64,000 bases of DNA from DATJCV01 sp963707665. Its GTDB lineage: Bacteria > Pseudomonadota > Gammaproteobacteria > Burkholderiales > Burkholderiaceae_D. The stretch's first letter is position 1. Each line of letters opens with the position of its first letter. The position numbers and the translations under genes are program-made. Where the stretch lies: NCBI GenBank assembly GCA_963707665.1, contig CAVPQU010000002.1:124001-188000 (forward strand), given 5' to 3'. Positions 1 to 8,500 of this stretch are shown here, in pieces. Below the pieces are notes generated by a model that worked only from the letters and a program-made list of their open reading frames with translations, searched no databases and was not told the DNA's origin.

Positions 1-1
1 C

Positions 2-169
2 TTCTTCACCTATGCCTTCGTCAACATGGGAATGGTCAGTGGTATTCTGCCGGTGGTCGGGGTGCCGCTGCCGTTCATGAGTTACGGCGGTACGGCGCTG
101 GTGACACTCGGTCTCGGCGTCGGCATCCTGATGAGCATCCAGCATCATCGAAAACTGATTCAGTCATAA
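2..169 (+). CDS. rodA: RodA peptidoglycan glycosyltransferase, C-terminal fragment
   Basis: This is the 3' end of a SEDS-family gene cut by the window edge; only the last 55 residues and the TAA stop are present. The fragment contains the conserved GMVSGILPVVGVPLPFMSYG segment, which is the family signature near the C-terminus of RodA/FtsW, followed by a last membrane helix and the typical short basic tail. RodA polymerises glycan strands of the lateral wall in the inner membrane together with PBP2. The rlpA gene starts 11 bases downstream, the usual mrdA-rodA-rlpA order in beta-proteobacteria, which favours RodA over FtsW. Confidence 0.9.
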   Translation, partial: FFTYAFVNMGMVSGILPVVGVPLPFMSYGGTALVTLGLGVGILMSIQHHRKLIQS

Positions 170-180
170 GGAATTCCCGG

Positions 181-1263
181 ATGCGAACCTGCCCACCCTC
201 GAATCGAAACCAACTGCTGCGCCTGCTGGCAATGGCGGCGCCAGCGCTGATCCTGGTAGCCTGCGGCAGCGTGCCGCGGCAGCCGGCGGCGCCGGAGCCG
301 GCACGACCGGCGGCGGCACCGACCACCGCCAGCGCCGCGCGCAGCAAGCTGCCGGCGCTGCCGCCGGCGGGCTCCGGGCGCGGCGGCTATTACCTGGACG
401 ACGGTCCGGGCGATGCGCCGCCGGACGATTTGCTGGCGATCCCCGACGCCGAGCCGAAAATCGAACCCTATGCGAAGGCGACGCTGCGGCCGTATGTCGT
501 GTTCGGCAAGACCTACACGCCGATCACCGACGAGCGGCCCTTGAAGCAGCGCGGCGTCGGCAGCTGGTACGGCAAGAAATTCCATGGCCAGAAGACCTCG
601 TCCGGCGAGCTGTACGACATGTACCAGATGACCGCCGCCCATCCGACCTTGCCGCTGCCTTCGTATGCGCGCGTGACCAACCTGAAGACCGGCGTGCAGG
701 TGATCGTGCGCGTCAACGACCGTGGGCCGTTCCGCTCCGACCGCATCATCGACCTGTCGTATACCGCGGCCCTGAAGCTGGGCTACCTGACGCACGGCAG
801 CACCGAGCTGGAAGTCGAGCGGCTGCTGCCCGATGAAATCCTGCGCCTGGCCGCCGCCAAGCAGGATCAGTCGGCACCAGTGACCGTGAGCGCGGTGGCT
901 CCGGCGTCGATCGAAACCCTGCTGCAGGCACAAGCCGGGCCGGCCGCGGGCGTCCAAGCACCGTCGGCGCTCGCAGCCGCCGCCGACAGCCCAGCGCCAC
1001 TCGCCACCTCGATCACGCCGGCGCCCAGCGGCGGCGGTTTTTATCTCCAGCTCGGCGCCTATGCGCAGGCCGCCAACGCCGAGGCGCTGCGCGCCCGACT
1101 GGCGCAGAACTGGTCGGCGGCGCTGCCGCCGCTGGAAGTGGTGCAATACGGCAGCTTGTTCCGCGTCCACAGCGGCCCGTACAGCAGCCGCGGCGACGCC
1201 GCCAGCGTGGCCTTGCAAGTGCGCGAGGGCGGCGCGACGTCGGCGTTGATCGTGCAGCGCTAG
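181..1263 (+). CDS. rlpA: RlpA septal/lateral ring lytic transglycosylase, SPOR-domain lipoprotein
   Basis: The 360-residue product is a lipoprotein: a hydrophobic stretch ends in the lipobox LVAC with Cys28. After an Ala/Pro-rich linker comes the double-psi beta-barrel domain (about residues 125-205), recognisable by GVGSWYG, GELYDMYQMTAAHPTLP and VNDRGPF. A SPOR domain (about 286-360, starting FYLQLGAYAQ) would bind denuded glycan. Family members cleave glycan strands lacking stem peptides at the outer membrane. The gene follows rodA by 11 bases and is probably co-transcribed. The ATG at 181 fits the signal peptide and no better start is visible. Confidence 0.93.
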   Translation: MRTCPPSNRNQLLRLLAMAAPALILVACGSVPRQPAAPEPARPAAAPTTASAARSKLPALPPAGSGRGGYYLDDGPGDAPPDDLLAIPDAEPKIEPYAKATLRPYVVFGKTYTPITDERPLKQRGVGSWYGKKFHGQKTSSGELYDMYQMTAAHPTLPLPSYARVTNLKTGVQVIVRVNDRGPFRSDRIIDLSYTAALKLGYLTHGSTELEVERLLPDEILRLAAAKQDQSAPVTVSAVAPASIETLLQAQAGPAAGVQAPSALAAAADSPAPLATSITPAPSGGGFYLQLGAYAQAANAEALRARLAQNWSAALPPLEVVQYGSLFRVHSGPYSSRGDAASVALQVREGGATSALIVQR

Positions 1264-1380
1264 ACCAGGCCAGCGTCGGTCGCCAGGCCGCCGTCGAACG
1301 CGGCCGATGCCGTCAGCCTTGTCGACTTGGCGTGAGGGCAGTGGCGCCGATCCTCCGGTATCAAGCGGGGCTTTGGCGGC

Positions 1381-1445
1381 GGCATATACTCCCTCTATGT
1401 GCCGCCTGTGTCGGCCATGAAATGGAGTGTTTTTTAATATACCCC
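1381..1445 (-). repeat. GGGAGTATAT-bounded intergenic repeat, copy 1
   Basis: Read on the minus strand, this 65-base segment begins GGGGTATATT, has CCATTTCATGGCCGA in the middle and ends GAGGGAGTATATGCC. It shares end boxes, internal CCATTT/GCCGA blocks and length with three other segments (16862-16927, 17731-17796, 29517-29581). It lies between the converging 3' ends of rlpA and the methyltransferase. No terminal inverted repeats or coding potential are seen. Function unknown. Confidence 0.6.
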
Positions 1446-1503
1446 TAGTTCTTCATTTTTCCTCAAATGCCGGCCGCCATCCGCAGCAGCGGCCATAAGC
1501 CGC

Positions 1504-2703
1504 CTAGCGCCGCGCCAGACGCCAGAGCGAGGTGACTTCCGCCGCCCGCGCCGCATGCAGCGGATCGCCGGCGATCGGCGGCTTTCGGATGCTGCGGCCG
1601 GGTATCGTTGCGGCCCAGCACCTTGAGGCCGCCGGCCTCGATCCATTGCAGCAGTTGCGCGCGCGAGCGCAGGCCGAGATGCTCGGCCAGGTCCGACAGC
1701 AAGCAGCCAGCCTTCGCCGTCCGGCTCCAGATGCGCCGCCAGGCCGCCGAGGAAGCCGCGCAGCATGCGGCTGTCCGGATCGTAGATCGCGTGTTCGATG
1801 GTGGAGCTGGGGCGCGCCGGCAGCCACGGCGGATTGCACACCACCAGCGGCGCGCGCCCGGGCGGGAACAGGTCGGCCTGCACCAGCTCGACCTGCTCCG
1901 TCACATCGAGCCGCGCAAAGTTCTCGCGCGCGCAGGACAGCGCGCGCGGCTCCAGCTCGGTGGCCACCACGCGCCGCACGCCGCGCCGCGCCAGCACGGC
2001 CGCCAGCACGCCGCTGCCGGTGCCGATGTCGAACGCCAGCTCGGCGCTGCGGCAGCGGCGCCGCTGCCACCAGCTCGACATACTCGCCGCGCAGCGGCGA
2101 AAACACGCCGTAGTGCGGATGGATGCGCGCGCCCAGTGCCGGCATCTCGACGCCGTTCTTGCGCCACTCGTGGGCGCCGATCACGCCCAGCAGTTCGCGC
2201 AGCGAGGCCACGAACGGCTCGCGGCCGGCGCCCCAGGTTTCGTTGCAGGCCAGCTTGACGTCGGGCGCGCGGCGCAGCGGAATCCGGTAGTCGGCCTCGA
2301 ACGGCAGCAGCAGCATCGCCAGCACGCGCGCGCGCTGCGCTTGCGCCTGCCGGTGCAGATGAAAGGCGGTGGCCGGTTCCGCTGTCGCCGCCGGCGCCTT
2401 TTTCGGTTTCTTCGGCGGCCGGTCGATGCGGCGCGCCAGCGCCGTCAGCAACTGGCGCGCGTTCTGGAAGTCGCCGCGCCACAGCAGACCGGTGCCTTCA
2501 CAGGCCAGCCGGTAGGCACTGTCGGCATTCAGCGTATCGTCGGCGATGATGACCCGTTTGGGCGGCGCCAGCCCGCTTTCCGAACGCCAGTGCGCAGTGC
2601 ACTGCTGATCGTTTTCGGCCCAGTGGAGGAGTGGCGGCGTGATTGCATCAGGCATGGTGCCGGCCTTTGCAATGGGTGGAGGAAACAACAGTTGGCTGAA
2701 CAA
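1504..2703 (-). pseudogene. Class I SAM-dependent methyltransferase, interrupted by three frameshifts
   Basis: The reading frame is broken but the protein can be pieced together. The N-terminal part (2703 to about 2055) ends with HPHYGVFSPLRGEYVELVA. The next frame supplies the SAM-binding motif FDIGTGSGVLAAVLARRG and the NPPW motif typical of N-/RNA-directed methyltransferases. A third frame gives DLAEHLGLRSRAQLLQWIEAG, and the original frame returns for the end DPLHAARAAEVTSLWRLARR and stop. Each switch equals one inserted base. All conserved motifs survive, so these are more likely sequencing errors than decay. The start could also be the ATG at 2655 (MPDAITPP). The target molecule is unknown. 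Convergent with rlpA. Confidence 0.7.
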
Positions 2704-2874
2704 TCATCAGAATCGGCAATCAAAATAAAAGGCAACAGGTACGATGGCAGGCGCCGCGCAATTCACTATTGGAACATACAATCCGGCATCGGCTGGAGCA
2801 ATCTGCAGCCTGCCAAAGTTGACGGGCGGCAAAGCACGAGGCGGCGTTTGCGGGTATATTGAGCGCCGCCCATC

Positions 2875-3189
2875 GTGGCCTTACTACTCCACTTACCGGA
2901 AAGCCCCTTGAAAACAGCACTGATCGAGCACGTCCAGATCGCCAAAATCGATTCCACCATCATCGGCAACCTGCTGCTGGACCATACGAGCGCCGCCGAG
3001 GTGCGGCAGGAAGCGCTGGTCATCGGCATTCGTAACGAAGCCGGCGAAATCTATCGCATCATCGGCGCCGACCGGCTGGCCAGCTACACCAACGCGGTCG
3101 AGGAACTCGCGGATCTGGAACTGGTGGACGAGTTGCAGGATGCGCACAGCGCCCAGGACGGCTACGACTCGATTTTCCGCATCGCCTGA
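2875..3189 (+). CDS. Conserved-looking hypothetical protein, about 104 aa
   Basis: A small acidic protein without signal peptide, membrane segment or cysteine motif. I do not recognise the family. It is rich in Ile/Val/Glu (HVQIAKIDSTIIGNLLLDH; YRIIGADRLASYTNAVEELADL) and ends EDLELVDELQ-like to YDSIFRIA, which suggests a compact alpha/beta fold. The GTG at 2875 is one start; TTG at 2908 (reading LKTALIEHVQIAK) is another and would remove a leucine/proline-rich leader. A TATATT at 2855-2860 could be the -10 element. It lies between the divergent methyltransferase and nfeD. Confidence 0.55.
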   Translation: MALLLHLPESPLKTALIEHVQIAKIDSTIIGNLLLDHTSAAEVRQEALVIGIRNEAGEIYRIIGADRLASYTNAVEELADLELVDELQDAHSAQDGYDSIFRIA

Positions 3190-3263
3190 ATCCGGCGCCG
3201 GCGCCCGCCGCCGCGCTGCTGAATTTCTGCAATAATCAGGTACCTGATCGACCGGGCGCGGAC

Positions 3264-4652
3264 ATGCGCAAGTTGTTCAATTTCGTACTGCTGGCTTGTT
3301 GCGGCTTGTTTCTGCCGGGGGCAAGTGCGGTATCGCCACCGGTGCTGGTGCTGCCACTGACCGGCGCCATCGGCCCGGCCAGCGCCGACTTCACCACGCG
3401 CGGCATTGCCCGCGCCCAGCAGGATGGCGCGCAATTGCTGGTGCTGCAGATGGATACGCCGGGCGGGCTCGATCTGTCGATGCGCGAGATCATCAAGGCC
3501 ATCCTGGCCTCGCCGGTACCGGTAGCTGCCTTTGTCGCCCCTAGCGGCGCCCGTGCCGCTTCCGCCGGCACCTACATCCTGTATGCCAGTCACATTGCCG
3601 CCATGGCGCCTGGCACCAATCTGGGAGCCGCTACGCCGGTGCAAATCGGTCTGGGCGGCGCCCCCGACGAAGCCAAAAAACCCGCGCCAGGGGCGGCGTC
3701 CGCCGACAGCAAGAATGCGCCGGACAACCAGTCCAGCGCGCTCGAACGCAAGCAGATGCATGACGCCGCTGCCTACATCCGTGGCCTGGCACAGCTGCGC
3801 GGGCGCAACGCCGAATGGGCGGAACGCGCGGTGCGCGAGGCGGTCAGCCTGTCGGCCGACGAGGCGCTGGCGCAAAACGTGATCGAGCTGACCGCGACCG
3901 ATGTGCCGGCGCTGTTGGCCACGCTGGACGGGCGTCGCTTGCGCACCGTCAGCGGCGAACATGTGCTGCACACGCAGGGGGCCACCATCGTCCGCATCGA
4001 GCCCGGCTGGACGACGCGTCTGCTGGCCGTCATCACCGATCCCGGTATCGCCTTGTTGCTGTTGATGGCGGGCGTGTATGGCCTGTTTTTCGAATTCGCC
4101 AGCCCCGGCTTCGTCTTGCCGGGAGTGGTTGGCGCGATCTGCCTGTTGCTCGGCATGTTTGCACTGCACCTGCTGCCGGTCAATTACGCCGGTCTGGCGC
4201 TGATCCTGCTTGGCCTGTCGTTCATGGTGGCGGAAGTCTTCCTGACCAGCTTCGGCGTGCTGGCAGTGGGCGGCATGATCGCCTTCGCATTCGGGGCGCT
4301 GATGCTGGTCGACACCGACCTGCCGGGCTATGGCGTGCCGCTGGGCCTGGTGGCGGCAGTCAGCGTGTTTAGCGCCGGCTTCATTTTCATGGTCGCCAGC
4401 CTTGCCCTGAAGGCGCGCCGCCGACCCGTGGTCAGCGGCCAGGAAGCGCTGCTTGGCAGCATTGGCGAGGCACTGAGCGATTTGCCGGCCGGCGGCGGCC
4501 AGGGCTGGGGCCGGGTGCAGGGCGAACAATGGGAAATCCGCAGTGCGGTACCGCTACAGCGCGGCCAGCGGCTGCGGGTGGTGGCGCGCGACGGCCTGGT
4601 GCTTTCGGTGGTGGCGGCCGATGATGTGAATTCACGCAGGCAAGGAGAATAA
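3264..4652 (+). CDS. NfeD-family membrane serine protease (ClpP-class)
   Basis: A 462-residue NfeD1b-type protein. A signal peptide (residues 1-20) precedes a ClpP/crotonase-like protease domain with QMDTPGGLDLSMREII and the catalytic-type GARAASAGTYILYASH segment (Ser near 99); a Lys near 163 in RKQMHDAAAYIRGLAQLRGR fits the Ser/Lys dyad known from the archaeal PH1510 homologue. About five membrane helices follow (residues 255-375), then a soluble OB-fold NfeD domain at the C-terminus. The family cleaves membrane proteins, including its slipin partner. The slipin gene begins two bases after the stop, so the pair is an operon. Confidence 0.9.
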   Translation: MRKLFNFVLLACCGLFLPGASAVSPPVLVLPLTGAIGPASADFTTRGIARAQQDGAQLLVLQMDTPGGLDLSMREIIKAILASPVPVAAFVAPSGARAASAGTYILYASHIAAMAPGTNLGAATPVQIGLGGAPDEAKKPAPGAASADSKNAPDNQSSALERKQMHDAAAYIRGLAQLRGRNAEWAERAVREAVSLSADEALAQNVIELTATDVPALLATLDGRRLRTVSGEHVLHTQGATIVRIEPGWTTRLLAVITDPGIALLLLMAGVYGLFFEFASPGFVLPGVVGAICLLLGMFALHLLPVNYAGLALILLGLSFMVAEVFLTSFGVLAVGGMIAFAFGALMLVDTDLPGYGVPLGLVAAVSVFSAGFIFMVASLALKARRRPVVSGQEALLGSIGEALSDLPAGGGQGWGRVQGEQWEIRSAVPLQRGQRLRVVARDGLVLSVVAADDVNSRRQGE

Positions 4653-4654
4653 GC

Positions 4655-5434
4655 ATGGGAACAGGTCTCGGATTTGGCGGCGTGCTGTTGTTGCTGATTG
4701 TGGTGTTGCTGCTGATGGCGGTACGCATCTTGCGCGAGTACGAGCGCGGCGTGGTGTTTACGCTCGGCCGCTTTTCTGGCGTCAAGGGCCCCGGCTTGTT
4801 CGTGCTGATTCCGGTGGTGCAGCAAATGGTCAAGGTCGATCTGCGCATCATCGTCTTCGACGTGCCGCCACAGGACGTGATCACGCGCGACAACGTCTCG
4901 GTCAAGGTCAACGCGGTGGTGTATTTTCGCGTCATCGATCCGGAAAAATCGGTGATCCAGGTTGCGCAGTTTCTGGAGGCCACCAGCCAGCTGGCGCAGA
5001 CCACTTTGCGCGCGGTGCTCGGCAAGCACGAACTGGACGAACTGCTGGCCGAGCGCGAGCGCTTGAATCTCGATATCCAGCGCGTGCTGGACAGCCAGAC
5101 CGATGCCTGGGGCATCAAGGTCACCACAGTCGAGATCAAGCATGTTGATATCAATGAAACCATGATCCGCGCCATCGCGCGCCAAGCCGAAGCCGAGCGC
5201 GAGCGGCGCGCCAAGATCATCCATGCGGAAGGCGAGCTGCAGGCGTCGGAAAAACTGCTGCAGGCGGCGCAGATGCTGGCGCAGCAGCCGCAGGCGATGC
5301 AGTTGCGCTACCTGCAGACGCTGACGGCGATTGCCGGCGACAAGAGCTCGACCATCGTGTTTCCGGTGCCGATGGATATCTTCACGCTGCTGGCCAATCG
5401 CGCGCCCGTGCAGACACCGCCGACAGCGAACTAA
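4655..5434 (+). CDS. Slipin (stomatin-like SPFH protein)
   Basis: A 259-residue SPFH/band-7 protein. One N-terminal membrane helix (about 5-25) is followed by REYERGVVFTLGRFSGVKGPGL, the hallmark start of prokaryotic slipins, then VPPQDVITRDNVSVKVNAVVYFRV. The C-terminal half is a charged coiled coil (ARQAEAERERRAKIIHAEGE) ending in a hydrophobic segment. Such proteins form oligomeric membrane microdomain scaffolds. A clear ribosome site AAGGAG lies 8 bases upstream of the ATG, overlapping the end of the nfeD gene. The nfeD-slipin pairing is conserved in bacteria and archaea. Confidence 0.93.
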   Translation: MGTGLGFGGVLLLLIVVLLLMAVRILREYERGVVFTLGRFSGVKGPGLFVLIPVVQQMVKVDLRIIVFDVPPQDVITRDNVSVKVNAVVYFRVIDPEKSVIQVAQFLEATSQLAQTTLRAVLGKHELDELLAERERLNLDIQRVLDSQTDAWGIKVTTVEIKHVDINETMIRAIARQAEAERERRAKIIHAEGELQASEKLLQAAQMLAQQPQAMQLRYLQTLTAIAGDKSSTIVFPVPMDIFTLLANRAPVQTPPTAN

Positions 5435-5452
5435 AAACCCGGGCGGCGCGGC

Positions 5453-5458
5453 TACAAT
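5453..5458 (+). promoter_or_regulatory. Candidate -10 hexamer TACAAT of the DTW gene
   Basis: TACAAT lies 6 bases upstream of the ATG at 5465, so transcription would start at or next to the start codon. No Shine-Dalgarno sequence fits. This suggests a leaderless mRNA. Confidence 0.4.
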
Positions 5459-5464
5459 CGGGTG

Positions 5465-6139
5465 ATGTATTCGTTCGCCGCTGCGCCTTCCACACCCAAA
5501 CGCGTAATTTGCCGCCGCTGCCTGCGGCCGCACAGCGCCTGTATTTGCCGCTGGATCACGCCGCTCGCGAACCAGGTCGAAGTACTGATCCTGCAGCATC
5601 CGCAAGAAGTCAGTCAGGCCAAGGGCAGCGCCCGGCTGCTGCATCTAAGCCTCGCCCGCAGCCAGCTGCACACCGGGGAAATCTTCGCGCCGGCGGTGCT
5701 GCAAGCGCTACTGCAACAGCCGTGGCCAGAGTCGATGGATGCGGCGCCGAAGAGCACGGCGAAACGGGCGCCGGTACACAGCATCCTGTTGTATCCGCAC
5801 CAGCCGACCGATGCCGCGCCCGACCCGTTGCCGCTGACCGAGCCGGCGCGCCTGCGGCTGGTGGTACTGGACGGCACTTGGCGCCAGAGCCGCAGGATGC
5901 TGCAGGACAATCCGCTGTTGCAAGCGTTGCCGCGCTTGGCGCTGTCGCCCTCGCTGCCGTCGCGCTACCACATCCGGCGCGCCCAACGCCCCGGCCAGCT
6001 GTCGACGCTGGAAGCCTGCTGCCATGCGCTGCGGCAACTGGAGCAGCACCAGCAGCCGTATCAGTCATTGCTGCAGGCGTTTGACGGCTTCGTCGCGCAG
6101 CAGCTGGCGTATCGCCCGCAGGCAACGACAGGGGATTAA
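5465..6139 (+). CDS. tapT: DTW-domain tRNA-uridine aminocarboxypropyltransferase (TapT-like)
   Basis: A 224-residue DTW-domain protein. The N-terminal zinc-type cysteine group CRRCLRPHSACIC is followed by VLILQHPQE, the nucleophile-elbow-like LRLVVLDGTWRQSRRML carrying the family DGTW, and RYHIRRAQRPGQLSTLEA. E. coli TapT uses SAM to make acp3U47 in tRNA, and this protein has the same motif order. The ATG at 5465 is preferred over the adjoining GTG at 5462 because of the closely placed -10 hexamer. It follows the slipin gene by about 30 bases. Confidence 0.82.
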   Translation: MYSFAAAPSTPKRVICRRCLRPHSACICRWITPLANQVEVLILQHPQEVSQAKGSARLLHLSLARSQLHTGEIFAPAVLQALLQQPWPESMDAAPKSTAKRAPVHSILLYPHQPTDAAPDPLPLTEPARLRLVVLDGTWRQSRRMLQDNPLLQALPRLALSPSLPSRYHIRRAQRPGQLSTLEACCHALRQLEQHQQPYQSLLQAFDGFVAQQLAYRPQATTGD

Positions 6140-6255
6140 CGTGGGCTGAGACAACGCGTGTTGCTGGCAGTGAACCCCTTGTCTCTAGTCAAAGCGGTTG
6201 CCATGGCACTGCAATAGGCTGGAGGGGTTTGCAGCCGAAAGTGCGCGTCCACACC

Positions 6256-6858
6256 ATGATTTGTTCCTTCTCGCCGTTATCACGTTGCGCGCTGGGCGCC
6301 GTATGGGTGGCATCGCTCGCGGCGCCACCGTGCCAGGCCGACGATGTCGTGTCGACGGTGACGCCGTCCGCCTTCATGTCGCACTGGGACCGGGCCTCGC
6401 AAGCGGTGTCGCAAACGTTGGAGCAGGTTTGGCATTCCGACCAGTACGAGCTGTACGTGCCGCTCCACATCTGGCACAACCGTGCCTACTACAGCGCAGA
6501 GAAAATCGCCATGTACAACGAAAATCCGTGGGGTGTCGGCATCGGCAAATATCGCTACGACGCCGATGGTGACTGGCACGCGCTGTATGCGATGGCCTTC
6601 CTCGAATCGCACAACAAGGTCGAACCGATCGTCGGTTATGGCTTCCAGAAAATCTGGCGCCCGGGCGGGGGATGGCGGCTCGGCGCCGGCTTCACCGCCG
6701 GCGTCACCACGCGCGAGGATTACCACTACGTGCCGATCCCGGTGCTGCTGCCACTGGCGTCAATCGAATACGGTCGGCTGTCGTTGCAGACCACTTATAT
6801 TCCTGGTGGCAACGGCAATGGCAATGTGTTGTTTACCTGGCTGCGCTGGCAGATGTGA
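6256..6858 (+). CDS. pagP: PagP-like lipid A palmitoyltransferase
   Basis: The protein matches PagP along its whole length: a signal peptide (MICSFSPLSR to CQADD), then LYVPLHIWHNRAYYS, NENPWGVGIGKYRYD, HALYAMAFLESHNKVEPIVGYGF and a C-terminal barrel strand ending LFTWLRWQM. PagP is an eight-stranded outer-membrane barrel that moves palmitate from phospholipid to lipid A. In E. coli the catalytic pair is Asp76-Ser77 in a KDSWNK segment; here the equivalent reads LESHNK, so the Asp is replaced by Glu while Ser is kept. I chose the ATG at 6256 because it begins a normal signal peptide; a TTG at 6229 preceded by GGAGGGG is the alternative. Confidence 0.85.
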   Translation: MICSFSPLSRCALGAVWVASLAAPPCQADDVVSTVTPSAFMSHWDRASQAVSQTLEQVWHSDQYELYVPLHIWHNRAYYSAEKIAMYNENPWGVGIGKYRYDADGDWHALYAMAFLESHNKVEPIVGYGFQKIWRPGGGWRLGAGFTAGVTTREDYHYVPIPVLLPLASIEYGRLSLQTTYIPGGNGNGNVLFTWLRWQM

Positions 6859-7026
6859 GGTGGCGGATACTGATGACGGTTCGGCCGATTAACACGTACT
6901 GGTTAAGCCGTCGCGCCGCCTGCCGGCCGCTGAGGCAAGCAACGTTGCCAAGAGTGGCCGGTTAGAGCGCGGATACTGCGCTTTAGGTCGACGGTATTGA
7001 GATGATTGAGATGGAACAATTTCCAA

Positions 7027-7320
7027 TCACGCCAGTTTTTGCAGAATGTGACCCATTTCGGCTTCCCCGAAAGCGCGCAAGGTGACCGTTCGGACATTGC
7101 CCTGCATACCCAGCATCAGGCCGAGCCGTGTCACTGTTTCATCGTCCGGCGCGTCGAATGAACAGATGAGGTCGTAGGGACCAAGCGTCCAGAAAAATTC
7201 ATCGACCTTGACTTTCATCGACTTGGCCATTTCACGGAAAGCTTGAGCGCGCTTGACGGTATCTTTTGCGTTGCGGATACCTTGATCAGTCCAGTTGACC
7301 AGCACAATGTACTTAGCCAT
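7027..7320 (-). CDS. GYD-domain protein
   Basis: A 97-residue cytosolic protein beginning MAKYIVLVNWTDQGIRNAKDTVKRA and containing the family segment FFWTLGPYDLICSFDAPDDETVTRLGL, which carries the GxYD motif for which the family (PF08734) is named. The fold is a ferredoxin-like dimeric barrel; the molecular role is not established. AAGGAGAATTGC immediately before the ATG at 7320 is a strong ribosome site, so the upstream in-frame ATG at 7365 is unlikely. The gene stands alone between pagP and rsmI. Confidence 0.82.
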   Translation of the reverse strand: MAKYIVLVNWTDQGIRNAKDTVKRAQAFREMAKSMKVKVDEFFWTLGPYDLICSFDAPDDETVTRLGLMLGMQGNVRTVTLRAFGEAEMGHILQKLA

Positions 7321-7582
7321 GCAATTCTCCTTGAGGTTGAGAACGGCGTTGTCCCCTTTTCCCAAGAACCTCCGCTGACAATCCAGTCATGTCGCCTCTA
7401 CGATCGGCTTGCGGACGGTGCAGGCGCACTTATCCGGTTGTGGAATGATCAATGTAGGTCGCGAACAGCGCTTAGTCAAAGCGCGCGGATGCACGACCGC
7501 GCAGCGCTGTTTCGCATGAGCCGCGCAGCTTTTCGTGTTTCCTAAGCGAAAAAGCGCTGTGGGGAGTGCGGCGCCCGATTTT

Positions 7583-8488
7583 TTAATTCGTCTTGATTTG
7601 CAGGGCGCGCTGATACAGCGCATTTTTTTTCTGGCCGGTAATGTGCGCGGTCAGCGCCGCCGCTTGGCTGACCGTGCATTCGGCCAGCAGGATGCGCAGG
7701 ATGCGTTCGGCCTCGGCGGCTTCGGCATCGCCGGCGGCCGGTGCGCCTTCAATCAGCAGCACGAATTCGCCTTTTTGCCGGTTGGCGTCGGCCGCCAGCC
7801 AAGCGCCGGCTTCAGCTAGCGGACAGCGGTGAATTTCTTCGAACAGCTTGGAAAGTTCGCGTGCGAACACGATCTGGCGCCCGCCATCGAAGGCGGCCGC
7901 CAGCGCCGCCACGGTGTCGACGATGCGGTGCGGCGCTTCATACAGCACCAGTGTGGCAGGCAAGGTGCGCAAGTTGGCCAGCGTACTGGCACGTTGTTGC
8001 GCCTTGGCCGGCAGGAAGCCGACGAAATGGAAATGATCGTTGACGAGTCCCGAGACTGATAGCGCGGCGATTGCCGCCGAGGCCCCAGGCAGCGGCAGCA
8101 CTCGCAAGCCAGCCTGCAACACCGCATCGACGATGCGCGCACCGGGATCGGACACCGCCGGTGTGCCGGCATCCGACACCAGCGCGATGCGCTCGCCCGC
8201 CTGCAGGCGGGCAACGATCTTGTCGGCCACCGCCCGCTCATTGTGCTGATGGGCGGCGAGCAGTGGTTTTGACAGGCCATAGCGGCCCAGCAGGTGACCG
8301 GTATTGCGCGTGTCTTCGCAGGCGACGGCGTCCACCAGCGTCAGCACGTGCAGCGCGCGCAAGCTGATATCGCCGACGTTTCCGATCGGCGTGGCGAGAA
8401 CATATAATGCCGACAACGGATAAGTCTGCTGCACCACCTCGCGCATGATCGGCAAGGCAAGGGTGAAATCGGGAGCGTGATTGGTCAT
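7583..8488 (-). CDS. rsmI: 16S rRNA (cytidine-1402-2'-O)-methyltransferase RsmI
   Basis: A 301-residue member of the tetrapyrrole-methylase-like family. It shows YVLATPIGNVGDISLRAL near the N-terminus, ACEDTRNTGHLL, LVSDAGTPAVSDPG and YEAPHRIVDT, all diagnostic of RsmI (YraL), which 2'-O-methylates C1402 of 16S rRNA. The start codon lies only 12 bases from the start of the divergent lpoA gene, so the two share one regulatory gap. This is the same gene pair as in enterobacteria. Confidence 0.95.
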   Translation of the reverse strand: MTNHAPDFTLALPIMREVVQQTYPLSALYVLATPIGNVGDISLRALHVLTLVDAVACEDTRNTGHLLGRYGLSKPLLAAHQHNERAVADKIVARLQAGERIALVSDAGTPAVSDPGARIVDAVLQAGLRVLPLPGASAAIAALSVSGLVNDHFHFVGFLPAKAQQRASTLANLRTLPATLVLYEAPHRIVDTVAALAAAFDGGRQIVFARELSKLFEEIHRCPLAEAGAWLAADANRQKGEFVLLIEGAPAAGDAEAAEAERILRILLAECTVSQAAALTAHITGQKKNALYQRALQIKTN

Positions 8489-8500
8489 CAGGAGGCGGCG

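Noticed and set aside
160..1218. Long minus-strand open frame opposite rlpA
   Set aside because: It is an antisense shadow of rlpA: Arg/Gly/Gln-rich, no domain, while the plus strand has a full DPBB-SPOR lipoprotein.
7321..7582. RNase P RNA or another structured RNA beside rsmI
   Set aside because: rnpB is sometimes close to rsmI, but the conserved GAGGAAAGTCC core is missing and the gap is too short.
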